Below are positions 1 through 5,327 of a stretch of DNA of 6,042 nucleotides, in pieces (within the stretch, counting starts at the first letter, position 1; every line of letters starts with the position of its first letter). The stretch covers positions 1 to 6,042 of the forward strand of contig JANLIM010000005.1 in the NCBI GenBank assembly GCA_024654145.1, given 5' to 3'. Origin of the DNA: Candidatus Zambryskiibacteriota bacterium (GTDB taxonomy: Bacteria; Patescibacteriota; Minisyncoccia; Phycocordibacterales; Zambryskibacteraceae). The notes under the pieces were generated by a model. The model did no database searches and had not been told where the DNA came from. It saw only the letters and a list, made by a program, of their open reading frames with translations. The position numbers were made by a program, and so were the translations under genes.

Positions 1-1122
1 GGAGGCTTTGCTTTTGAAGACGAAGGAGATAAGGGAAAATATCACATATTAGAGCACTACTTAGTTGGTTCAATCCTCGAGAATAGTGATTACAAATTAC
101 AGCTGGATGGAGAAGCGGACATGGAGGGAGTAGAGTTTTATTTAACAACTACTAAGAAGGGCCTTAGGGACGATTTGAAATTCCTTATTGATGGGCTGAC
201 AAAACCTAATTTTAAGAACAAAAAGATTTTACTTAAAGAAAGCGAGGCTGTGCAGAGTGAGCTCGAAGAATATCTAAATTCAAAGGAAGGTGAGACATTC
301 TGGGCAGCTAGGGGGTTACTCTTAGGGAAAGACTGTCCATACGTTAGAACGCACAGGGAGGAAGTAAAAATAGCTAAAAAAATTAGTCTAGAAGAGCTAG
401 GTAAATTCTATCGAGAAAAGTTTAAGAGGGGGAAGTGGACACTGGTGGTTTCTGCTTACGCTCCAGAGAAAAACATCGAGCACATTGTTGAGGAATGTTT
501 AGGGAATAGCTTCTGCGATGAGGGGAAAAAGCTAGTTTATCCAGAGTGTGAAGTAAAAACATTAAATGAAATTAGAAAGCCAATCACTAATGTATCTGGT
601 GCCTACGTATATTTTACTTTCCCTGGGATGAGTTTTGAAAATTCTGTACTTGAGCGGCTTGCCATTAATATAATTTGTTCCACCTGGCTTAGTTCGAATA
701 AAGGCCAGCTTTTTAAGCAGTTAAGGCAGAGTGGGATATACGGTATCGATTACAACACCTTCTTTTTCAAAAGAATGGGTATGGTTATATTCTCGGCCCA
801 TGTCCCATTAGCAAAGGTAGACCAACTAACCTCCCTCGTGCGCAATGGCTTAAACGATTTAATAGCAAATGGCGTTGGGACGGAAGCTTTGGATGATAGG
901 AAGAAAAGTGATGCAGAATCATGGTTAGCAGAATGGGACAGCAATGAGGAAAGGCATAACTGGATAGTGCAAGATATAGTTCAAGATGGAACAGTATATC
1001 CGCCAGAGAAACTAACTAAAATTCTAGGGAAAATTAATCAAGACAGTATCCAAAAGGTTATCAAGAAGATCATTAATCCCAATAAGCTGAGTGTTATTGT
1101 TCTGAGTGGCGTTTCCGCTTAG
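1..1122 (+). CDS. M16 (insulinase/pitrilysin) family zinc peptidase, 5'-truncated
   Basis: The reading frame is open from base 1 to the TAG at 1120-1122 and gives 373 residues. An internal ATG at 121 is not the true start, because the zinc-binding signature lies upstream of it. HILEH at 43-57 is the inverted HxxEH motif of M16 peptidases (two His zinc ligands and the catalytic Glu). The third ligand is probably the Glu at 259-261 in 'EAVQSE', with the conserved Glu seven residues earlier (238-240), the same spacing as in pitrilysin. The C-terminal domain carries 'GQLFKQLRQSGIYGIDY' (nt 703-753), matching the family's 'LfxxLRexxGlxY' segment with its Arg/Tyr pair. M16 halves are usually about 400-440 residues, so I estimate 30-50 N-terminal residues are missing. 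No signal peptide can be judged. It presumably degrades peptides; the substrate is unknown. The key residues are present, so it should be active. The next gene has its own promoter, so no operon with it is implied. Confidence 0.88.
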   Translation, partial: GGFAFEDEGDKGKYHILEHYLVGSILENSDYKLQLDGEADMEGVEFYLTTTKKGLRDDLKFLIDGLTKPNFKNKKILLKESEAVQSELEEYLNSKEGETFWAARGLLLGKDCPYVRTHREEVKIAKKISLEELGKFYREKFKRGKWTLVVSAYAPEKNIEHIVEECLGNSFCDEGKKLVYPECEVKTLNEIRKPITNVSGAYVYFTFPGMSFENSVLERLAINIICSTWLSSNKGQLFKQLRQSGIYGIDYNTFFFKRMGMVIFSAHVPLAKVDQLTSLVRNGLNDLIANGVGTEALDDRKKSDAESWLAEWDSNEERHNWIVQDIVQDGTVYPPEKLTKILGKINQDSIQKVIKKIINPNKLSVIVLSGVSA

Positions 1123-1140
1123 ATTACTAGCGGTTACGCC
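1108..1140 (+). terminator. Imperfect hairpin over the M16 stop codon, possible weak terminator
   Basis: GGCGT at 1108-1112 pairs with ACGCC at 1136-1140, and CCGC at 1115-1118 pairs with GCGG at 1130-1133, with two T-T mismatches between the two blocks and an 11-nt loop that contains the TAG stop. There is no T-run after the stem, so intrinsic termination is doubtful. It could instead stabilise the 3' end of the message. Confidence 0.35.
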
Positions 1141-1159
1141 CATGGACAGATAGAGAATT

Positions 1160-1168
1160 TGGTATAAT
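1160..1168 (+). promoter_or_regulatory. Extended -10 promoter (TGGTATAAT)
   Basis: TATAAT at 1163-1168 is a perfect -10 box preceded by TGn at 1160-1162, the extended -10 element that can replace a good -35. The only -35-like string, TGGACA at 1143-1148, has a spacer of just 14 nt. A start point about 7 nt after the -10 would fall at or next to the ATG at 1176, so the message would be leaderless or nearly so. The same TTGGTATAAT string occurs before the membrane-channel gene at 5327-5336. Confidence 0.7.
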
Positions 1169-1175
1169 AAAGTGT

Positions 1176-1682
1176 ATGGAAGAGATGAAGACTATACTCA
1201 AACTAGATAAACGATTTACTATCGGGGGTTCGGCCGTCTTTATACTTTTAGTTGTCGGAGGTTGGCTCTATTTTAGCGGAGCTTTATACGGAAGCGCTGA
1301 TCGTCCTGGAGACTGCTTAATCTTGCCCAAGCAATATTGCGATAAGGGGATAGCCATAGAGTATCTTGGGTACGACGCATTCGGATTTAACTTGCCAGAG
1401 AGTACTCCTATTTATATGCCATTCGATGGAAACTATTTTGAGGACAGTCTTAATGCGGGAGATTTTGTGCGTTTTAAATTAGGGACTCCCAATGACCGCT
1501 CCTTTTTGTTTGTAACAGGTAGATATGAATCACTTTTAATATCTGGCTCAAAGCTTTCTAAAGGAGACTTGGTAGCCACGGTTTTAATCAATAATGAGGA
1601 AGGACCCATAGATGATGAGAGTAATTCTAACTTCATAATGTATACAGTTAATTACGATCCAAACGTCTTTTTTGGGCAATAG
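1176..1682 (+). CDS. Membrane-anchored small protein with degenerate M23/LytM-like domain (paralogue 1)
   Basis: This is a 168-residue protein of no assigned function. A short charged N-terminus is followed by one hydrophobic helix (about residues 14-36), so it is probably a signal-anchored protein with its C-terminal domain outside the membrane. The outer part starts at 'SADRPGDC', with a C-x7-C pair (Cys47, Cys55), then 'GFNLPESTPIYMPFDGNYF' (about 70-88) and 'LSKGDLVATVL' (127-137). The same ordered blocks occur in the two following genes. They resemble the 'xxGtpVyAPxdGxV ... VkkGqxIgxvG' core of M23/LytM peptidases, but this protein contains no histidine at all, so it cannot have the M23 zinc site. 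A structural or binding role is inference. No Shine-Dalgarno site is visible; ATG 1176 directly follows the predicted transcription start. ATG 1185 (MKTILK) is an alternative start that keeps the membrane helix. Confidence 0.75.
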   Translation: MEEMKTILKLDKRFTIGGSAVFILLVVGGWLYFSGALYGSADRPGDCLILPKQYCDKGIAIEYLGYDAFGFNLPESTPIYMPFDGNYFEDSLNAGDFVRFKLGTPNDRSFLFVTGRYESLLISGSKLSKGDLVATVLINNEEGPIDDESNSNFIMYTVNYDPNVFFGQ

Positions 1683-1684
1683 TA

Positions 1685-1713
1685 TTGACATTTTGTCAAA
1701 TAAATAATACTCT
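1685..1713 (+). promoter_or_regulatory. Candidate promoter with TTGACA-n3-TGTCAA palindrome
   Basis: TTGACA at 1685-1690 is a perfect -35 hexamer, starting 3 nt after the stop of the preceding gene. A -10 is weaker: AATACT at 1706-1711 (15-nt spacer) or TACTCT at 1708-1713 (17-nt spacer). The -35 is one arm of a perfect 6-bp inverted repeat (1685-1690 with 1694-1699, TTT between), which could be an operator or a short stem ending the upstream transcript. The assignment to the downstream lipoprotein gene rests on position only. Confidence 0.4.
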
Positions 1714-1719
1714 CTAGGG

Positions 1720-1758
1720 GCAAGAATTCTCTTGCGTGTAGCAAGCACGTTGAGAATT
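1720..1758 (+). promoter_or_regulatory. Structured 5' leader with alternative hairpins
   Basis: GCAAG (1720-1724), CTTGC (1731-1735) and GCAAG (1741-1745) are arranged so that the middle arm can pair with either neighbour but not both. An outer pair, AATTCTC (1725-1731) with GAGAATT (1752-1758), can close around the second hairpin. The block lies between the candidate promoter and the ribosome binding site of the lipoprotein gene, so a switching leader is possible. The stems are short (5-7 bp), so this remains tentative. Confidence 0.3.
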
Positions 1759-1771
1759 GAATACCACTGAA

Positions 1772-1779
1772 AGAGGTGA
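1772..1779 (+). promoter_or_regulatory. Shine-Dalgarno site AGAGGTGA
   Basis: A clear purine-rich site with GAGGTGA ends a few bases before ATG 1783 and fixes that start. It stands out because neither of the flanking paralogues has a recognisable Shine-Dalgarno site, which fits a separate origin for this gene. Confidence 0.7.
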
Positions 1780-1782
1780 AAC

Positions 1783-2460
1783 ATGTTGAAGCACGCACGC
1801 TTCTTCGTGGCGGTGGTGGCATTCGCTCTCGTTACTGCTGCATGCAGTGACAGCCAGGGTGTTATTACCACAGTCCCGCTGACTACTACGTCGACGACGA
1901 CCACCACGACAACCACTACCACAGTCCCGCCGACTACTACGTCGACGACGATCACCACGACAACCACGATGCCGATAACCACAACGACGGAAGCAATTCC
2001 TCCGATGAGTGGGTTCTACATCGTGGGTCAAGAGGAATATCCGAAGGGCATCCCATTCTCGGTTGGGGATTTCGGGAATGTCCCAGGATCCCAACTGGGC
2101 GGCGTTGGCTATTACCTGCCAGAAGGGAGCGAGGTATACGCGCCTTTTGATGGCTACCTCGATACCCAAGCAAGTTCATACATTGCCGGGCATGGTGTCC
2201 GCACCGGGCTTTTCTTCCAGGTTGAAGATATGTCCGGTGACACCCTTTTGAACGTGCTGGGTAACTCCCTCAGATTCGTCGAGGATGGACCGAAGGAGAA
2301 GGGAGAAGTGATCGCGGTGGTCACAGATCCTGGAGAGGTTCTGATGGGCCTAGGGGGTCCAGTCAACGTACTAGTGAACCTGTCCTTGTTTGATGAGTTG
2401 ACGGGGGGGTACAAATCAGACGAGGGGTTGACACGAGAGTTCTTCAGTTACCTCCCATAG
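1783..2460 (+). CDS. Lipoprotein with Thr-rich stalk and degenerate M23/LytM-like domain (paralogue 2)
   Basis: This 225-residue protein has a lipoprotein signal peptide: basic start, hydrophobic run, then 'LVTAAC' with Cys21 as the likely lipidated residue (Thr at -3, so not a textbook lipobox). Residues 29-69 form an almost pure Thr stalk broken by VP and MP pairs, a style common in high-GC actinobacterial surface proteins. The folded domain (about 76-225) contains 'YYLPEGSEVYAPFDGYL' (110-126), 'HGVRTGLFFQVED' (137-149) and 'KEKGEVIAVVTDPGE' (171-185), in the order seen in M23/LytM domains. The zinc ligands of M23 (HxxxD and HxH) are not recognisable: the place of HLHFEv reads 'PVNVLVNL'. 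It is likely a non-enzymatic homologue of the genes on both sides, but it lacks their C-x7-C pair. GC is about 58-60 % in sampled lines against about 40 % in the neighbours. It has its own ribosome binding site and a following hairpin, so it is a self-contained unit, possibly acquired. Confidence 0.8.
   Translation: MLKHARFFVAVVAFALVTAACSDSQGVITTVPLTTTSTTTTTTTTTTVPPTTTSTTITTTTTMPITTTTEAIPPMSGFYIVGQEEYPKGIPFSVGDFGNVPGSQLGGVGYYLPEGSEVYAPFDGYLDTQASSYIAGHGVRTGLFFQVEDMSGDTLLNVLGNSLRFVEDGPKEKGEVIAVVTDPGEVLMGLGGPVNVLVNLSLFDELTGGYKSDEGLTREFFSYLP
1867..1968 (+). repeat. Tandem duplication, 2 x 51 bp, in the Thr-stalk coding region
   Basis: Copy 1 (1867-1917) and copy 2 (1918-1968) match at 48 of 51 bases, differing at 1880/1931, 1901/1952 and 1917/1968. 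Each unit is 17 codons and includes the ACAGTCCCGC and TACGTCGACGACGA strings. The period is a multiple of three, so the duplication lengthens the Thr stalk without shifting frame. This is the kind of repeat that can change copy number by slippage. Confidence 0.9.
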
Positions 2461-2463
2461 GTT

Positions 2464-2505
2464 ATTGGGCGGGCAGGGGTTAAACCTGCCCGCCCAATCC
2501 TTATT
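2464..2505 (+). terminator. Strong GC-rich hairpin terminator
   Basis: A perfect 14-bp stem (2464-2477 with 2485-2498), almost all G/C in its core, closes a 7-nt loop (GGTTAAA). It begins four bases after the lipoprotein stop codon at 2458-2460. The tail CCTTATT is only moderately T-rich, a pattern more typical of high-GC bacteria. It isolates this transcript from the next gene, which has its own promoter. Confidence 0.8.
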
Positions 2506-2528
2506 AGGACACAGTTACTAATCATATT

Positions 2529-2556
2529 TTGATCCATTATCAGTGTGGTATATAAT
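2529..2556 (+). promoter_or_regulatory. Promoter for the third paralogue and the surface-protein gene
   Basis: TTGATC (2529-2534) and TATAAT (2551-2556) are separated by 16 nt, with a TGG just before the -10 region. Transcription would begin near 2563, giving a leader of about 28 nt before ATG 2591. The promoter sits directly after the upstream terminator and probably serves both 2591-3205 and the overlapping 3198 gene. Confidence 0.65.
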
Positions 2557-2590
2557 TGACTTGGCATATTAAATAGAAAATGTTCTTACT

Positions 2591-3205
2591 ATGAAAAATG
2601 GGGAAATTCGTTTTTTAGCAATATTTGTATTAGTTCTACTGAGTCTTGTAGTTTTGTCATTCTATCTTGCTAGTAACTCCCAAGACGGAGGTTTATTCTC
2701 TTGGTTCAGCTCAGGTGATAGGCCCTCATTACAACCACTTAGTAAATGTTTGGTTCTCGAAGAACAATATTGTGATAATTGGGTTATTATTCAAGATGCT
2801 AAAGGGCGTAGTTTTTTTGCCTTTAATCTACCCACAGGGACAAAAGTATTATCACCTTTCGGAGGATATTTAATGACCGGCAATATTTTAGATTGGGATT
2901 GGAACGATCAGACTAGATGGGTTATGCTAGAACATAATCCAAGTGGTAATGTGGGTAGTGACACTATTGGGTTTTTCGCGATTGGGGCCTTATCTTTGGA
3001 AAAAATACCACAAGAGAGCCTGGCAACCATTGATCCAATAAGTGGAGGCTCCATTGATGAGGGGTACATAATTGCTGAAATCGTTGATGGACCACCCATC
3101 ATTGATAATTACAATTTACTAATAGAATTCATGGATATGGACACCACCACCAAGAGTTTAGTGTATAGCGAGGACCTATCAAAAAAATATCTTACTAGTG
3201 AGTAA
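2591..3205 (+). CDS. Membrane-anchored small protein with degenerate M23/LytM-like domain (paralogue 3)
   Basis: This is a 204-residue protein with an N-terminal membrane helix (about residues 8-27) that should leave the rest outside the cell membrane. 'SSGDRPS' and the pair Cys53-x7-Cys61 ('CLVLEEQYC') match 'SADRPGDCLILPKQYC' of the gene at 1176, showing common descent. Then follow 'FAFNLPTGTKVLSPFGGYL' (76-94) and 'EGYIIAEIVDGP' (157-168) with 'YNLLIEFMD' (174-182), the same block order as in the other two paralogues and similar to the M23/LytM core. It has a single histidine (His115), so no M23 zinc site. Function unknown. No Shine-Dalgarno site is seen; the only nearby upstream ATG (2580) is out of frame and stops at once. 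The 3' end overlaps the next gene by 8 nt, implying co-translation with the large surface protein. Confidence 0.75.
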   Translation: MKNGEIRFLAIFVLVLLSLVVLSFYLASNSQDGGLFSWFSSGDRPSLQPLSKCLVLEEQYCDNWVIIQDAKGRSFFAFNLPTGTKVLSPFGGYLMTGNILDWDWNDQTRWVMLEHNPSGNVGSDTIGFFAIGALSLEKIPQESLATIDPISGGSIDEGYIIAEIVDGPPIIDNYNLLIEFMDMDTTTKSLVYSEDLSKKYLTSE

Positions 3206-4277
3206 ATACTTTGTTAAAAACCTTTTTGTTTTTCCAAGTCTCGCAGTCTTATTTATCAGTTTTTCTAGTGTCGCTTATGCTACATCCTTTTTTCCTATAG
3301 CAGATGGAGGTTATGGGTCGTGTAGTCCCACAACCAGATGCGGTTCTGCCTATACGGGAGGCGCAGTGTGCAACAATGGCCCCAGCAATACCAACTCTGG
3401 AGGATGTGGTGATCCTTGTGGTAGCGCTAGCAATACCCTTCCTTGGAAAAAATACGTTACTTCCTGTAGATTGACAAACCAAGAGCTTGGCACGTGCTCG
3501 TGGAGACTCGTATACGATACAAGTGTTTGTTCAACAGGTGACAAATGGGACGAAGCAAATTCTCCATACTTGAGAGCGGGGCAGTGTAGTTGTGCACGAG
3601 GCGGCCGATATAAGATATGTTGCAAAGATGGTTCTCCTGTTACTGCGAATAAGGGTAGTCTTGACTCAGTGGGTGGCTTCTATTCAGCATCTTGTCCAAG
3701 CGACAGTACGATAGAAAGAAGCACTGTTCTCGGAGTGCCCCCAACTTGTCCCGTAACGGTGCAACCAGTAACCGTAAGTATTAATGCGGATAGCCCAATA
3801 GATTACGACACATCTTCTGTGGTTAGGTGGGCATCTACAAGTGCCGATGAATGTTTAGTCACAGCAAGTGGAGAAGGTCGTGATGGATGGGATGGAAAGA
3901 ACAATGCTGTCGGGAAAAGAACTGGTAGATTACTACAAGACACCACATACACCCTGACATGTTCCAACTCCTTGGGTGCGCAAACGGCCAGCGTTCTCAT
4001 TGATGTAAAACCACGCGATGGTGGTTGGGGTCTCTGGGGTGATTGTCCCGCTACAACCTGTGGTACTAGCGGAACGAAAACCCGTAGTTGTGATAATCCT
4101 ATTCCTGCCAACGGAGGAGCCTTCTGTTCAGGGGAAGATAAGGGAGACTGTAGTGCACCAGCATGTGCACCACTCTTCGCAACCCTCTCCGCAAATCCAA
4201 ATTCAGGAATGGTTCCACTTAATAATGTGGCCTTAAGAGCAACGGTTGGAGGTACGGCAACGGGCACAATCAACTAA
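3198..4277 (+). CDS. N-terminal part of a secreted Cys-rich Ig/TSP1/PKD surface protein, ending at an in-frame TAA
   Basis: This part is 359 residues long and uses a GTG start inside the end of the preceding gene (GTGAGTAA at 3198-3205), without a Shine-Dalgarno site, so translation is probably coupled. Residues 1-28 are a Sec signal peptide ending 'SVAYA', with likely cleavage before Thr29. Residues about 40-185 are Cys-rich (14 Cys, including CC at 141-142) and match no domain I recognise. Residues about 189-271 are an Ig-like domain of the CPR type ('VVRWASTSADEC', then 'YTLTCSNS'; one Cys pair, 219 and 255). Residues 275-323 are a TSP1-like module with two Trp (277, 280) and six Cys (283, 288, 298, 310, 318, 323). 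A PKD-like repeat starts near residue 327 and is cut at 'GTATGTIN' by TAA. The likely role is adhesion or surface structure; this is inference from domain content. Confidence 0.8.
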   Translation: MSKYFVKNLFVFPSLAVLFISFSSVAYATSFFPIADGGYGSCSPTTRCGSAYTGGAVCNNGPSNTNSGGCGDPCGSASNTLPWKKYVTSCRLTNQELGTCSWRLVYDTSVCSTGDKWDEANSPYLRAGQCSCARGGRYKICCKDGSPVTANKGSLDSVGGFYSASCPSDSTIERSTVLGVPPTCPVTVQPVTVSINADSPIDYDTSSVVRWASTSADECLVTASGEGRDGWDGKNNAVGKRTGRLLQDTTYTLTCSNSLGAQTASVLIDVKPRDGGWGLWGDCPATTCGTSGTKTRSCDNPIPANGGAFCSGEDKGDCSAPACAPLFATLSANPNSGMVPLNNVALRATVGGTATGTIN

Positions 4278-4577
4278 AAATTTGATTGGACAAATGATGA
4301 TAGCTACGAGCATGAAATTATTGGAACTAACACAAATCCATATACAGTTTTGTGTAGCTATCCTTCAATAGGTAGAAGTTACCCAAGGGTAATGGTAGAA
4401 CGCGGTGCTGCACCAAGCGCTCAAGCAACCACTACGGTGGATGTACTTCCGTGCAGCGCCACACTTACCGCAGCTCTCTCCGCAAACCCAGCTTCAGGAA
4501 CGACACCACTTAATGACGTAGATCTAACAGCAACAGTTGGAGGAACAGCCACGGGCACAATCAACTACAAATTTGAC
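4179..4577 (+). repeat. Diverged direct repeats encoding the two PKD-like domains
   Basis: The first 108 bases of each unit (4179-4286 and 4470-4577) align without gaps at a spacing of 291 nt, with 86 of 108 bases identical. Beyond that, unit 1 is two codons shorter. Unit 1 has TAA where unit 2 has TAC, and TGG (Trp, 4287) where unit 2 has TGC (Cys, 4578), so unit 1 has lost one partner of the Cys pair kept in unit 2. Confidence 0.85.
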
Positions 4578-5285
4578 TGCACTAATAATGGCTCTTATGA
4601 AGCACAATTTGATACTGATTCAAATAATCCTAAGACGGCAACTGATATATGTGATTATTCTGCAGAGGGTACATATACAGCAAGAGTTAGGGTCGAGAGA
4701 AGTTGTGCGACTCCAGTAAATGCGACAACAACAGTAACCGTTAATTGCGCTCCGGTGAATGGAGGGTGGAGTGCTTGGGGAGCGTGTTCAGAAATCTGTG
4801 GCGGGGGAACTCAAACAAAAACTTGCACAAATCCAGCTCCACTGTGTGGCGGAACAAATTGTTCAGGATCGAACTCTCAAGCATGTAATACGGGAGTATG
4901 TGAGCCAGGGGTTACCCTATCTAATCGCAAGACTAGCGAGGCCTGTTACGAAGTTACATGGAGCGTCAACGATATTAATAAGGTAACAAACCCATGTGGT
5001 ACAGATTCGAATCCATTTGCGGGAGCATGGGAGGACCCTCTTTTCGTCAATGAGATTAATAACGCAATAAACGACGGTGGAGATGCAAGTGGCACAAAAG
5101 AACTATGTGGCTTCCAAACTGCCACAAAGTTAACCTTAACCTGTGGCACAGCCTCAGCTTCAACAACTCTGATTGAACCATTTATCCAAGAGATTAATCC
5201 AGGAGAAACTCCATTTAATTTTCTCTTCCCTTTCTTTAGGGGACTTTTCCCGGGATTCGTTAGGTCTAGCTACGCTAGCGAATAA
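4350..5285 (+). CDS. C-terminal part of the split surface protein (PKD, TSP1, Ig-like)
   Basis: This stretch is in the same frame as the gene that starts at 3198 and continues it after the TAA at 4275. TTG 4350 is only the first possible start codon; the first ATG is 4392, with a poor upstream AAGGG. The stretch holds the end of PKD repeat 1, a complete PKD repeat 2 (about 4461-4742; Cys codons at 4578 and 4653), a second TSP1-like module (4761-4901, 'GGWSAWGACSEICGGGTQ', seven Cys) and a C-terminal Ig-like region with 'CYEVTWSVND' and 'LTLTCGTASAST', ending in a hydrophobic 'FNFLFPFFRGLFPGF' tail. Made alone it would have no signal peptide, yet it is rich in Cys pairs suited to the cell exterior. 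Independent translation is therefore unlikely to be useful, and it is better read as the other half of one gene. Confidence 0.6.
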   Translation: MCSYPSIGRSYPRVMVERGAAPSAQATTTVDVLPCSATLTAALSANPASGTTPLNDVDLTATVGGTATGTINYKFDCTNNGSYEAQFDTDSNNPKTATDICDYSAEGTYTARVRVERSCATPVNATTTVTVNCAPVNGGWSAWGACSEICGGGTQTKTCTNPAPLCGGTNCSGSNSQACNTGVCEPGVTLSNRKTSEACYEVTWSVNDINKVTNPCGTDSNPFAGAWEDPLFVNEINNAINDGGDASGTKELCGFQTATKLTLTCGTASASTTLIEPFIQEINPGETPFNFLFPFFRGLFPGFVRSSYASE

Positions 5286-5327
5286 ATAGAGTATCCACAG
5301 AGATTTCCAGAAGAATAACTTGTTTTT

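Larger units (their letters stand above)
3198..5285 (+). pseudogene. Composite surface-protein gene interrupted by one in-frame stop
   Basis: Taken as one frame, 3198-5285 is 696 codons including the terminal TAA, with a single internal TAA at 4275-4277. Domain order is signal peptide, Cys-rich region, Ig, TSP1, PKD1, PKD2, TSP1, Ig, a nearly mirror-symmetric layout that makes sense only as one protein. The internal stop aligns with TAC (Tyr) at 4566-4568 in PKD2, 291 nt downstream. TAA also ends two real genes here (3203 and 5283), so TAA reassignment is not supported. A sequencing error, a strain-specific nonsense mutation or early decay are the options; I cannot separate them from sequence alone. 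Confidence 0.6.

Noticed and set aside
1584..1982. Antisense frames rich in Val or Arg opposite the Thr-stalk (including 1714-2169)
   Set aside because: They are complement-strand shadows of the threonine codon run, with low-complexity sequence and no start signals; the + strand gene has a lipoprotein signal, ribosome binding site and homologous neighbours.
1685..2505. Integron- or transposon-type boundaries around the GC-rich gene
   Set aside because: I looked for direct repeats or matching terminal inverted repeats on both sides and saw none; no recombinase gene is present.
3803..4273. 156-codon minus-strand open frame
   Set aside because: It lies fully opposite the Ig/TSP1 coding region, whose + strand translation shows clear domain motifs; no promoter or domain was seen on the minus strand.
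4275..4277. Reassignment of TAA to Tyr, or an alternative genetic code
   Set aside because: TAA ends genes at 3203-3205 and 5283-5285, and the known CPR recoding concerns TGA to Gly. In-frame TGA codons were not seen in any of the genes.
5266..5278. CTAGC-TAC-GCTAG small hairpin near the end of the surface-protein gene
   Set aside because: Only 5 bp, within the coding region, and not followed by a T-run, so it is not supported as a terminator.
5291..5299. DnaA-box-like GTATCCACA
   Set aside because: One mismatch to TTATCCACA, a single isolated copy, with no cluster, AT-rich unwinding region or dnaA/dnaN genes nearby.
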